Shown: positions 1-13,200 of the stretch, in pieces
Layout: the number at the start of each line of letters is the position of its first letter
How positions within the stretch are numbered: the first letter of the stretch is position 1
Assembly (NCBI RefSeq): GCF_001522545.3
Contig: NC_031781.1
Location: forward strand, 9,429,487-9,493,486
Reading direction: 5' to 3'
From: Parus major
Taxonomy: Eukaryota; Chordata; Aves; Passeriformes; Paridae
DNA: 64,000 nt
Notes under the pieces: model-generated
Databases searched by the model: none
Seen by the model: the letters and a program-made list of their open reading frames with translations, nothing else
Told to the model about the DNA's origin: nothing
Made by a program: the position numbers and the translations under genes

Positions 1-968
1 AGGGCTTGCCATTTGTGTCCAGCAGGAATGAAGGTGTTGAGAATGGCTCAAAGCCTGCCTGTCAGCTTAGACGAGCGCCTGAGGCTCTCATAAGCCAGCA
101 CAGATGAAGATGCTTGTTGTGTCTGACTGTTTGAGCTGTCCCAAACCTGCTATGAAGGGTAGATGCGCTCCTGCATGGCTGCAAAGGCAGATGGGAACAG
201 ACGAGTTGCTGACGGCCGTGGCTGCAGTGGCACCCTGCTGCAATGCTCTAAGGTCATGCTGCAATAGTCCTCAGGATAAAGTACCTTCATTTCACACCAT
301 AGCCTCTGCCAGAGGGATCTTTAAAGTGTATCTTGGATGTATTCTCAAGCTGCATTACATCCTTCACAGCACTATTACTAGGTCACTCCTCATTGTTTCT
401 TTCCACCCTACATACCCCAAGGTGGCACGCAGGACGCAGAGTCCTAGAACATGTTAGACTCCATGTTACAGGCACAATTCCAGATATCTGGGTGACACCT
501 CGGAGTAATCTGAAGCTTGGCGATTCCAGATCACATCTGGCCACGATCCCACAGAGATGGAGAGCCACTGATCTTGGCTGTGCATCCAGACGATGCTATC
601 GCCGGTGTTCCCCGAGGCACTGCACTCCTCACAACAGCACCTGATGCTCTCTCTGAAGAACCACCTCCACTTCAAGGCAGAGTCCCTGCATTCTAGCTGT
701 GGTCCCAAGGAGCAGAGGGAGCAAGTGGCAGACAAAGCAGGAGGATGGAGGCAAGACCCTGAGTTGCTACGCAGGGCCCACTATACTGGTGACTCCAAGG
801 AATGTCCCATCTCACCACTTTGCAGACAAGGACGTCCTCACAAAAACCATCCTTGACATGCCTGGTACAAGCCCCTCTGCTCACAGTCGAGTCCTGCAGC
901 CCCTCATGAATAAAGCAGGTTATCCTAGGCAAGTCACAGGAAACAAATAGCCAAAGCTAAGAGAAAAG

Positions 969-992
969 TTTTTTTTTTTTTTTTTTTTTTTT
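969..992. repeat. Poly(T)24 homopolymer
   Basis: Uninterrupted run of 24 T on the plus strand followed by AATTTTTC. Read on the minus strand it is an A run about 3 kb beyond the PODXL2 stop. No flanking retroposed sequence was recognised, so a simple homopolymer is the safe reading. Confidence 0.85.
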
Positions 993-1166
993 AATTTTTC
1001 TTTTCCAACTCCCAACTGCCACCAGGTGTCAGTGCAACCAAAATATTTGGCAGATGGAATTATGGTGATGTCCGAGTAGGTGGTGAAGTCTTCCAGGAAT
1101 TGCTTTGTCTCCTGCATCTACTCTGTTGCCTGGCACACTGCTCTGAGAAGTCCAGCTTTCACAGTT

Positions 1167-1172
1167 TTTATT
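1167..1172 (-). terminator. PODXL2: Only canonical AATAAA seen downstream of PODXL2
   Basis: On the minus strand this reads AATAAA, about 2.9 kb past the PODXL2 stop. I saw no canonical AATAAA between it and the stop codon. If used it gives a long 3' UTR; a non-canonical nearer site is equally possible. Confidence 0.25.
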
Positions 1173-4040
1173 AAAAAGAAGTTTAACTACATTAGGGTGA
1201 TAGAAAAGCTTCCTGTTACAAATGCTAAGACAAAGGTTTTCTTCCTCTTTACATCCTCCCTGTGCAGAGCTGGAAATACAAACACTGGACAGAGTAAAGT
1301 AGGCTACCAACAGCCTCTCTACAGTGCTTCCCAGCCCGCAGGTCCCCGGAGATGACCCGTCTCTGCAGGGCTGGCAGGAGAGGGACAACAGTGCAATCGA
1401 CTTGACAAGATCAGCCTAGTGCAAAAAAATGATACAGAGAAAAAACAAACTGTAAAAGGACAAAAAGTATCACCAGACTAAAGTGAAATTCTATCAACCA
1501 GTAGATTTCTGAAGCTAAACTGGGATCATACAGCCAGGTACACCCTGTCAGAGACAGCAGAAAAGTGTCCTCAGCCTCACAACAGCCACTCTTGAAGTGT
1601 CTCTCAGATCACCTGGATGGTCCAGACAGAGAAAAGCATCTCTGGAAAATCCTCCAGGCCACGAGAGGCCAGAAGAGCAAATTAGAAGAACTTGCTAGCT
1701 GATTATTGAGCCCACATAGCCTCCTTGGTTTCTTTAAAGTTTGAAGACTTTACATGAGATTGGGAAGTGCTGAGCCCAGCTGGAAGCATTGCTTTATCAG
1801 TGCCTTGTTGTTTCTCTAAATTAGGATAGTGGAGAGAAAACAGGGCAGCAAAGCAGCTCTTAGCAGGGATGTGCACCAAGGAAGCGATTTGTGGGTGAAA
1901 TGATTCACATCTGATTGGTGGCATTATCTTTTTAACAGCCACTGGGCATTAAAAACATATTTGATGAGGATTATTTGACTTGGAAAGATTTACACAGTGC
2001 AGATGTCTAAAGGCCATGGGCATGCCAGGCCCTGTTATGCTAAGTGCTATAAGAACTCAAATTTTAACTCCATGCTTTAATTTACTCACCATAACAATTT
2101 GCATTTAATCCTGTGATCCCCAAAGTGCCTTCAACACAGCCAAGGGACTTGTACAGCTTTACTGCACAGACCCATCAAACTCAGCAGGAGCCATCAGTGA
2201 GGTCAGAGAGGGCCATGGATGGCTGTCCACATACATGGACTGTCCCCCACTACCAACTGCTGAGGCAAGAGAAGGAACTCTGAGCATCTCTGCAACCCTA
2301 CCAAGGTACAAAAGGAGCTGATAAATACTGTCTCCTACATAACACCAGGAAAGATATGGAGGCAGGCTAAAACCACTGAAAATTGGAATCTGGATAGGAA
2401 ACCAAAAGTTATCACCTTTCTTGAATCCCTAATAAACTGGTATCAGAGTGGTCCTACATCGAGGTGATCTGTGATTCAGTTTGTATGCAAAGCGCTACAC
2501 AAACTGCAACAACAGATTCTTGCACCTTGACTTTAGGCACACGCACCAGGGAGGAACATGCTAGAGGTCTCTATACATACAGTGATAGATTTACAGGCTC
2601 AGCATCAGGCTGCACATCTGGGGCCTCTGTATACAAAGGTTCCCTTCAAGACCAAGTGTGAAGCTGCATCTTGCAGGAAACAAGCATGCAGATCACCACC
2701 AGGGAGAGAAGTACTGGTGCCTCTGACCGAAGCAAGTCCCTCAGTCCCTCAGTGACAGAAAAAACAAATGTTCTGGGATTTCAGGCTTGACAGTAGTTTA
2801 GGCAGGGCTCAGAGAACAATTACTCATATTCATGTGCCTTTAGCACACATCTTGAGGGAGCTGGAGCCTCAAAAGTTGCCTGAGGCAAGCCTGAGAAACA
2901 TTCATTGCAGAGCTCTTACATCCGATTCTCATCTCATCAGAACTGGCTTTTACATTGTTTAAATGTAGTGATTTTATGGATGTTACCCGGATTTATAACT
3001 GTGGGGTATTAAATACTTCCAACCCTTACCTCAGGGCAAGATGCTGAAATTGAAACAATAGGATGAGAACATTATTTGTTCTCATTTAAAAAGTTTAAGA
3101 AGTTTCACATAGTCTTCATATTTACAACAAAATGACCAACTGAAACCAAACTATCCTGAAAAATAGAACCGGAGTGGAAAAGGCCAGCCAGTTTAAAACT
3201 TACACTTAGACAAGGGATATTTTCCTGCTGATTTCCCAGGCTATTGTGAAAGAGGCATGTAAACATAATTTTTGAACAACACTCCAACCTAAAGCACATT
3301 TCCATCTAAAATGCTGCACCATGGCACTGAATTTTCTGCAATCAGTCAAGCAAGGGTAAAGTGCTCAAACTTTGCAAGCTCAGCTTGGAGTTGTGGAGCT
3401 GAAAAAAGGAGTGGGGCTGTTTGTGGTACCAGGGGTGAAATTAGATGACAGCAAGGAGTGGGTGGTAGGGGTGTTTTCCCCAGATGTAAACATCAGCTCT
3501 CATACAATTAGTAGCTGAATGCTAGAGCACTAGAAAACCTGTTTTCACATGGGGAATGCAAACTCTGCCCAGGACATGGATGGAATCTTGGCTCCCCTCC
3601 ATCCAGAATGCACAGGTTTTACTGCACCTGCACAGACTGAATGTGATCTCAAGGTCAGGATCTGGAAAGTGAATTTACTCCCCAAATCTGGACTCTTGGT
3701 GGCAAGCAGCCCCATCATCTTGTTTCTCCAATCCAGACACTCTCAGCCACTACCACAGAGCTACAGTAAGTGCATTTAAAGGTGATGAAAGCATTGGTGC
3801 TACTGATAGGAACACACACACGGAGATCTATAAACCCACCCCTCCTGCTTCCCTCTGTTCCGTGATCCTCCTGCCTCCAAGCCTCAGATGCAGGCTCAGG
3901 ACTTCCATAAGGAAAACTTGCCCAAAGACCTGTTCAAAGGTTTTAAGAAGTTCCTGAGAAGCCACCTGATCCCATGGTCCATCAGTCAAGATAGGAGAGA
4001 AACAAGTGTGTTTAAGAGGGTGGTTCCCTCCTTTCTTTTT

Positions 4041-4250
4041 CTAAAGATGCGTGTCTTCCTCAAACACATCCACATCCTCGCTCGCCTGCTTATTGATCAG
4101 GACGTCCCAGCTGTCGGGGCCATTGATGGTGTTTCCACCGTTCACACTCGGCTTCTTCTCCTGCATTTCCGACTGGCTGTCACTGGCCACGTCCAAGGTG
4201 GGGTTGTCATGGCAGCCATTCTCAACAAAGCGCAGCTCCTCGCCGTGCGA
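4041..4250 (-). CDS. PODXL2: PODXL2 exon 8: cytoplasmic tail and stop
   Basis: Residues 572-640 then TAG (complement of 4041-4043). SHGEELRFVENGCHDNPTLD is essentially identical to mammalian endoglycan, and the C-terminus DVFEEDTHL keeps the DTHL PDZ ligand that in this family recruits NHERF-type scaffolds. Confidence 0.96.
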   Translation of the reverse strand, partial: SHGEELRFVENGCHDNPTLDVASDSQSEMQEKKPSVNGGNTINGPDSWDVLINKQASEDVDVFEEDTHL

Positions 4251-7200
4251 CTGCCAGGGATGAGAGGACACAAATGGAGACAGAGAGGGACAGGTCTTAA
4301 TGCTGCTGAGAAGTAAAATCAGACCAGGCTATGAGGGTCACTGAGAACTTTGTGGAGTCAGTGGGAAGAGGTAGATTTATTCCCAGCCCAACCCTCACAC
4401 TGGGAATAACCCTAAGCACATTTGCATCTCTCTTACACCTGAATGAACTCCACTGCTGCTCCAGCAGTGTATCCAGTTATGTTCCATAACTGAACAGGGG
4501 AAAACAATTGCCCTCTTAACTTTCCAATCTCCTCCATCCCAAGTGCTAAGAGACTGGCCACCTTCTCCACCCATCCAGCGCTCACCATGTTCTTCATCTT
4601 GGGCAGGCGTCTCTGCCAGCAGTTGTAGATGAGCCCCAACACGATGATGATGGCACAGATGGAGCCGATGATCACCAGCACCACAAAGAGCTTCCCATAA
4701 TCACTGCGCGTCTGGTTAGGGTGCGACTGGCAGCTTGTGGTGGTCGAGTAGTTCTGGATACCAATCTGGAAGGAAGAAAGGAAGCAATACACTAAAAGTC
4801 CTGACCTGCAGGCAGATAGAATCCTGTTCAGACTTTCCAGGGTCCAAGAACAGGACCAAAAATGTGGGCAGAGGAACTAAAAGCCAGAGTTGGAGACTCA
4901 GGTTGTACACTGTCTTACATTACTAGAAAGCTCATAACTATATATAATACCATTTTCCATGAAAGCTGACACAGCAGCAAATGACAGTAGGCACAATTTT
5001 ATTTTGCTTATCTGCACAAGGATATCACACCTTTGTGTATGACAAGGAGGCTTTCACGGGAGAAACTGTCCAAGACTGAGAGTTCCTAAGACAAACTAAG
5101 ACGGGTGCTGAGGCTTTGGTAACTGCTTGGCAGATAATGTAACCCTAAAAAATAGATTTCCATTAAATCTCAGGTCCTAAGAGGGCATAGTAGTCTTTAT
5201 AAGGTTTTGAAAGTGGACAGGTGCCTGCTGAGCTTAAAAGCTTAGGAATAGCTGTGCTAGAAACTGACTCCCTGTGGCTGTCAGCAAACAGCCCAGCGCT
5301 GGTCCCAGTGACTTGGCAGATTTGAAACAGGTCATGTATCAATTCAATAGTAAGTGTGACAGGTGTAAGAGAATACTCTCCCTCCTCCTTGCAATCTCAT
5401 GCTTGTGCAAGGGCAGCACTGTGAGCAGACAGAGCCAGAGAGTCAGAAGCATGGAGCAAGGAGGCTCTGGTAGGACTCATGTTAACATGGGGCCACCAGT
5501 TGCAAAGCCAAACCTTGCATCCACATAGATCCTTCTTTCTGGACAGTTCTAGGTGCTGATACTTCAGTCACACAAGTTCTGCAGGGTTGGCTTTTTGCAC
5601 TTTCTCTGGTGTAAGCCAATCAATACACCACTGAGCACTTAATTTGCTTTGTCTAACTGCACCAGTTTATTAGGTCAGAGAAAAACCTGAGAACAGATAG
5701 CCAGCAAGGCAGTGACCCAACCCTGCTGCTAAAACCAGAAAAATTACTCCAGTGGTGGGCACAAAATATTTGAGCAGAATCAGGTCCTCAGTGCCTACAT
5801 GCCCTGTAGGACAAAGGGGCAGAGCCAGAGACTGTGGGACTGATTTGTCCTCCCCTCTACCCTCTTCCAAGCTGCCCAGGGTTAGAAGGGAATATGTGAG
5901 GCCTAGAGGCAACTGGAAGGGGAGTCTGGCATCCACTGACCCAGGTCCTCTGCCTGCCCTTGTGGAGGCAGTTGTTCAAGGAGTGAAATGCAGACCCTGG
6001 AATTGCAGAAGGTGTGTGAATGTATTAAGAGAAGCCAATGTATGTAAAACAGCTGCAGGGTGAGCAGGGCCAAATGTGGAGGTCTGCAGCACCCACACTG
6101 CTTTCAACAATAGTATGGAAAGGGTGACACTGAGAATCCCAACAAAATTAATGTATGAAAAGCAGCCCCACAACCAAGCCAGAAAAGAATAAACCATAGT
6201 TACTCTCTTAAAAGGAGCAGACACTTGATGGCCTGGCTACTACCAGTGAGGGGAGAAGGGAGTTTGCCAAGCATCTGATTTATCTGTCTGCCTGCTGTGG
6301 GTTCAGCACTTGGTTAGACTGAGATATGTTCCCAGTTTTCAAGTTGCTTATTTTAATTGTATAACAGGTCTTAACAAATGGATGCAGGCAGACAGGCTCT
6401 TACCTCAGCTAAGCTCCTCTTAACATCCCCCAGTGCCATGAGAACATCTTTTGTAGGGATAACGCCTGTAAAGTAGAGGAAGAGATCAGTGCTGCTCTCA
6501 GCTCAGGTTATTCAGTCAGATGTATTCATCAGTCTAAAATCCCCAACAGGATGGAGACAGGGAAACACACATTTTTGTTCATTGGTGTTTTATGTCAGGA
6601 GGCTGAAAGAACACAGGATCACAGACAAGGGTACCTCCAAATACTCTTCAAAGGAGTAAAAAAAATCCAAGGATGAACTGATATCAGAGCAACCTAGGTA
6701 CCCTCCCCACCACCACAGAAGCTCTCAGGATCTGCATCTGCTCTGGGAGCAAGCAGCAGCACTCAGAAGGTCATGGAGACAGGTTCATAAAGGTCCTAGA
6801 GGCCATAATGTCAACATTAGAAACCTCTGTTACTAAGCAGACAGCAGAAGCAGTACAAGAAAAGGGCCCCTTTACCAAAACTAGAATAAAGAGATGGTAA
6901 AATGTTCCAGTCCAGCCCATGTTCACTGTCAGCTTGTGTTTCTTTGGGGATGAGGGAAGGCACTATGAGGACCATCCTAGTTTGAACAAGACTTAAAAAT
7001 TGATAGGTTAGGAAGTGAACCAAGAACAGGCTGTCATATCCTGCCATGGAGGGGAGTACATAAACCTCAGGAAAAAGCTGAAAGATGCTCAGGGAAAGGC
7101 AGTCCAGGGAGTCAGCAAAGCAAAAGGCCAAGTGCAGAAGATGGAGCTTTGTGCAAGCAGTGAGGGACAACCCAGAAGGCAAATGTGAAGAAAGATGTCC

Positions 7201-10200
7201 TCAGTCCCTCTCCATCCCTCAAGTCCAGTGAACACTGAAAACTGGTGGGATTGAAATGGAAAACTCCTTCCAACATGGCTGTGTACCTGTTTGGGAGCCC
7301 CATAAATATACTCCCCATCACAGGAAGGCTCCTTCTGCCAGCACTTACCCTGTTCCCCTGCCAGCGTCATTAGCAAGTGCTTGTCATTCTCATTGGGTTT
7401 GCTCAGAGAGATGAGCCAGCGGTCCTGCAGCCCCTCTGCCTGCCTGGAGAAGGCATCCTCCACCAGTGCCAACAGCTGGGGACCCCTCTCCAACCGAAAT
7501 TCCTCCTGCCACAGGAAAGGAACCTTGGTGAGTGCATGGTAGGGACAAGGCAGCTGTAGTACTGCAGGGCTGGTACAGCTGAGACCTGACAGGTGCCCAA
7601 AAGCCAGCAGTGTTAAACCTGGTGCAATGGTCTACTGCACAGTGCCCCAGGCTGGACCCACAACATTTCCTGATGCACCAACCTTCCTCCTCAGCTCCTG
7701 TGGCTGCCATATGCCCCATACCAAGTCCAGCTCTCCTGGCACACAGGGATCCTGAAGAGCAACGTTATGTGAGAAGGAATCAGCCACAGCCAGCACTGGG
7801 TCAGCAGGTGCTGCTCAGCCTGACATGCTCCAGCCATCCCTCAGCAGGCTCCTTTGCTGCTTTCTCACTCCTGTGTTTCTATTCTCATCTCCAGTTGCCA
7901 TGCCAACCTGAAGGCCACACAGATGATTAATAAAATGGAGAGTTCTTGTTGCCATGGCAATTTGAAGCGCTCAGGGCAGGCACAGGCCTGTGCCAAAAAT
8001 GGCCTAATTGGAGAAGACATTGATGACTGGAGCCTGAATCACAAGAGCCTGGCAGTGCCTCCTCTCATCAAATTCTAGGTTTTGGTGTGGGGAGGCAGGA
8101 GGAGCTGCATGAGGAAGCAGCACTGTGATGCAGCACCATGATGCTCAGCTGCAGCTCATGGCCCCACTGCCAGTCTGACGCTCTCTTTTGGGGGATGCAG
8201 AGGAAAGGGGAACAGCTGAGCCAGGAGCAGGAGGACAGAAGTGAGATGTTTCTGGTGAAGGGGAAAGCAGAGGTTGCAGAACACTGATCAGTTCTCCATT
8301 CTGCAGAGGAGAGAGCAGTGAAGGAGCCTGAATGCATCTGTGCCAAGGTGGAGGTCACCTTCCGATGCACAGCCAGGTACCAGTGCTGGGTCAGATCCTG
8401 CAGTCCTCATTTGGGCAAACCTTCCTGGAATGTTGAGTGAGAGATTTGCCCAGAGCAAATCTTACTTCAGAGACTGAAGTGATTCCCTTGCCTAGAGAAG
8501 ACAAGGGAAGATTTTCCCTTCCCAATGGGAAGACAAATGAGCTTCCATCATAACCCAGAAATACAGACATGGTCTGTGCAGCAGGTAAAAGCCTGCTGCC
8601 ATGAAGTGTATTGAAGGTCAAAGTTCAACCCTCTGGAAGGAGCTAAGCACCCTCCTTGTCCCTCAGCTTTTCAGTGGGACTTCCTACAGATCATGGCACC
8701 AAAACATTGAAATATGTGAGGAATACTCATTCACATTAATTTAAGCTACAGCACTTGCAACACAGCTTCTCCCTTAAAACCCCAGAAACCCAAACACCAC
8801 AGAGTTCCAGTAGAGAAACCAAAAAACAAAAGGGACAGGCAGACAGTAGGTAAGGTGCCCAAACTGAGCAAATTACCAAGGGCAGGAAACAAACTGCATC
8901 AACATCAGTGGAAAGAAGAGGAGCTTGATTCCAGCTTCACTCATGCAAAGTGGTAATGGGAGGCAGGGAACGATGAGATGCTCATGTTAAATATTTATGA
9001 TGACAAATGTCCCTTTGAATAAGGGGTAGTACAGCACAAATCATTCACTGGGAAATATGCTTTGAAACATGAAATCAAGTAGAAAAACAGTTCAGTCCTG
9101 CCTATCCCAGGGCACCATCTTCCTCCAGCAAGGCAGAACTGAGGATTCAACAGCAAAGACATAATTTGATCAAGAGACATCTGCACATCTGCTTTTCAGT
9201 CCTTCCCCTTACAGAGGTTTAAACAACACAAGTAAAAGTGACCATAGAAAGGAAGTTAGTACATATTACAAAATTATCCAGTATTGAAAGTCCACAGAGA
9301 TGGGAGAGTGATGGGGACATGAAGGGAATAGGGCAGAAGGATGCTGGTTTTCAAGGACTCGTATTATGTGTTACAATTGTGAACTGTAGCAGAGATACTT
9401 AAAACCCTCCACACTGGTTTTCCTAAATTAGGAGGAAAAAGACTGACTTTTCACCTATCCTTAGAACAGTCGGCATGTCTTACTGTGTATAGGAATTTCT
9501 CCATTTTCCACGTCCCCTAAACAGTCATCTTTTAAAAAAATAAAAACAAACCAACCTAGAACTCACCAGTAGTGGCAAGAGGTCAGTGCCACAGAGCAAC
9601 CCTGCAGTAACAGAACCAGCTGGCTCTGCCCACAGCAGGAGCCCCACAAAGCAGGAGTGCAGATGCATGAGGCCAGAAGACAATTCCTCAATGAAATATT
9701 TTGGTCTCAGGTTGTCAGGCTTGTAATAATTTCTTAGAATTATGAAAGACACTTTGACCCCAGGTCAAAGTGTCTTTCACAACTTGGTTTTTAAGTGCCA
9801 GCAGAAGTGAACAAGCCCTTTTATCAGGGATCCACAACAGACTCTGGGCTCATGAATTAACTGCAGCTGTATGAGGATGGATGGACAGACGTTGGATTAG
9901 CAGAGCATGACTGGTTAACAGACACAGATAACACACAGGATAATAGGGTGGGGAGAAGAGACCCTTAAGGAAGATTTAATGATAGCTGCTTGATACTTAT
10001 CCATGCACAGGGCAAATGGGAGTCCCTATTCCTCTGAGCCATCAGAGGGTTGTTACTATATGGTGAAAGGAATGGAAGGAAAAGGAAGAGAAGGGAGGAG
10101 AACTGTATTCAATCCTGTAAGAGGTGCAATGTTAAAAGCTCTCATGTCTCATGACAATCCAGGTACTGACTGGCACAGACTAGCAGCCACAAGTTAGTAA

Positions 10201-13200
10201 AACATCCAGTATGGAACTGACATGTGCTAGACTTAGAGCAAAATCATCTTTCTCCACCCACTCTTTTTCCCTTTTGGAGAACAGGAATATTTCTGTCCTC
10301 CTACCCTTCACTTCACAGACTCTATAGGTTGAGATTTAGTGCTTTTAAAATGTTTTGTGGTGAAAGCAGACAGCAAGAGCTGCTTTCACTTTCTTAAACA
10401 TCCATGCCATCAAATCTCCTTGGACTGACTTACACAGTCTATGTTATCCGACATATTCAGGATGATATAGTTCTTTCCTGCGAGGTTGCTCCAGTCTTTG
10501 CAGATCACCTGGAAAGACAAGACAAAGACAGCTGGGCTCAGGCATGAATGTAACTCTGCTGCTGAAAGTACAGGGTACACAAGGGACAGGAGCAAGGCAC
10601 TGTGCCACACTCCCAGAAGCACTTCTTAAAGGATGTGAGTGTCCTTTAACTCTCTGTTCTGAGGAGGAATCACTCTTTCAGTGCTAACATAGAACAGGGA
10701 CAAAGTTACTGTGCCAGCTTGCCACAGCTCAACTTGACCTTCCACCTTTATCTAGACTCAAGGAGGACACAAGCTCTCAGTGGAAAGCTCTCTAGCCTGC
10801 AGCCTTATCAGCACTTAACACAAAACCTAAGCAGGAGCCTCTGTGGTCCTTAAACAAACTGGTGAGACAGGGCAGCATAGGATAGGCAGGATAGGATGCA
10901 CAGAGGGACTAAGCCGCTTGCTCAAGCTCCTGAGTACCATGGAGCAGAAGGCAAAATTAAAAGCTTTGCTTGGTACTTTCTCACCCGTCAGTTCCTGCTA
11001 CATATCTTCTCTTAACCAGCTGCCAGTGTGCTGGATTCAGGAACTGCAGTTCACCCCTCCTCTCCCACAGGCTCTCCAAGAGCAACATCCTCACACATAA
11101 CTGTACTCTGCTCCACCTGCTCCACATCTGGTCCCTTCAGGCAGCAGCAGCACTTTCTTCTCACTCCCTTTCTAGAAATCCTTGGGGCCATGTTTGTCCT
11201 GACACTTCCAGTAAAGGAGGCTGAGGAAACAAGGAGCTTCCTCTGCTCCACATGCCCCAGAGGAAAGGTGTTCAGCTTCTGTTTATCAGAAGCAGGATTT
11301 CGTGCCACTAGGAAGATGTGAGGAGCCAGGGCTTTCACCAATGATGATAGAGATGCTCTTAAGAACTGCTGTGAATAACTCTACTTGAAAAAATTCAGTT
11401 TTGACTGGGTGAACAGAATAAACTACTTCCAGCAGTCAGACTTAGGGACTTAGGTTAAATGCTCCCCAGGAGTGAAGTACCCAAATACCCCCAACTGCAA
11501 CCTCCCACCATAGCCCCTGCTCCCAGTGCAACCTGTGCTGAGTCCCAGGGCAGCTCAGTTGGCAGCATGGCCATGCGGGCATCCCCAGCCTGTGGAGACG
11601 AGCTCCTCTCTGCTGCTGCAGCCTCAGTGGCTGACTCGGTGTCATTCCAAGCGGGATCCAGCGCAGGCTCATCAGCTCTGTCCCACGGAGACACAGAAGG
11701 GGGGTGCTGCTCACTACCAGGAAGAGTCTGGGTGCCTGGGGAGCTGCTTGCAGGAGAGAGTGTTCCCACAGGCGTTTCCACTGTCTGCTCCGTTTCAGTC
11801 AGCATCGTGGGCTCCAGCATCTCCCACCCCACTGTGGCCTCTGAGACCTCCTCCCTGGCTGAATGCTCTTCCCCAGCAGCCTCCACTGTGGTCTCTGCAA
11901 GTTCTGCTCCTGTTGTAGCCACAGTCAGCTCTGAATCTGCTCCCCCAACAGCCCAACTGTCTCCAGTTGTTACCTCAAAGAGTTCCTCCGAATCACTGGG
12001 AGAACTGGCAGATCTTGCAGCAGCAGTAGTAGAAAAAGTAGAGGGCACAGGTAGAAGACCTGGTCCCATGCTGCTCCCAAGGTCTAAGCCTGGAGAAACA
12101 GAGTCCTCTTCTTGCCCTCCTATGGCTGCCTCAGTCACAACACCTGGCTGGGCAGAGGCTGTGGAAAACAGAAGGGAGAAGGAGTCCTCTTGGTCCACTG
12201 GTTCAGAAGATGCAACCTCTGGTCCAGAGGTATGGAGGCTCTCCATTCCTCCTCTTGAGTGGTCTATAGGGAGCAGCCCCTCCTCTTCCTCTAGTGTGGA
12301 GAAAGGTGTGTGTAAATCAGGCTCCACAAATTCTGCCGGTGGCTGGACAGTGGCCATTTCCCAGTTGTCTACTTGTGTCCCGTTTCGTTTCAGCAATGCC
12401 TTCTGAGATGAAGCAGGAAAGGTATAATCTAAAAAGAGATCCAAAAAACTTCATATTACATCTGAACTAAGAACTCTGAGAGGCAGAGAATATCCCATTA
12501 TATGTGTCCAGCCACAGGTAGGAGTTAAATGGCAGAGACCCTCCAAAAGCAGGTAGCCTGCCACAGTAAAGAACCATCCCATACAATATGTGCACTTGTC
12601 CATCTACCCATCCCATCCCAGAGAACCTATATTCCATGGGATAATTTCCATGTTTGTTCTCTCCACATCTGCCTGTCCATAGACACTTTAGCAGACAATA
12701 ATAAATAACAGTTTTGACACCTGGCATCTTTAATTTGAGGTTATGAGTGTTAGGAATCAGATGGAACCCGTGATTCATTTCAGATGGGATTGAGAAAGAT
12801 ACGGGCTGGTAGAAGCAGTTAGCCACAAGCTGAATGGGACATACCACAGAAAGTAGTAAAAACTAAAAAAAAAAAAAAGAACTAGTTTTAGAAACTAAAG
12901 CACAGAAAACCAATTACTCCTTCCTGACACTCCCAAGTAATACCACCAAACCCTGAATCAACCTGGGCATACTTGAAATACAGAATTTTAGTTTGTACAG
13001 CACTTCAGAAAAGTCATCCCACGAACATCTGCATTAGTTCTGCTTTGCTACAGCAGCTGAATCTAACTCCCCTCCCTCCAACTACAGCCCCTGTTGTTAT
13101 GTCACTGACCACAAATGGAAGTGCTGTTGCTAGACATAAATGCTGAAGGAGATGCAGCTCACAAAAGTAAGGACAGAGCAAGCTGGGGTTTCTTCTGGAA

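Larger units (their letters stand above)
1..4040. other. Downstream flank of PODXL2 (3' UTR plus intergenic)
   Basis: No protein-coding exon recognised on either strand. The part next to 4040 must be PODXL2 3' UTR. A 24-base T run lies at 969-992. The remaining open frames are short and resemble no family I know. Confidence 0.6.
4251..7348 (-). other. PODXL2: PODXL2 introns 5-7 (4251-4585, 4766-6403, 6466-7348)
   Basis: Three short introns separated by exons 7 and 6. Nothing beyond splice sites was recognised in them. Confidence 0.7.
7506..10433 (-). other. PODXL2: PODXL2 intron 4
   Basis: Non-coding. It holds a perfect 37-bp palindrome at 9743-9779 and a GGAA/GGA-rich purine tract at about 10066-10100. 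No exon or recognised repeat otherwise. Confidence 0.7.

Noticed and set aside
11459..12406. 315-codon plus-strand open frame antisense to PODXL2 exon 3
   Set aside because: It shadows a repetitive Ser/Thr/Pro/Glu-coding exon. Codon bias on the sense strand removes stops from the antisense strand, and the predicted protein is low-complexity with no family resemblance.
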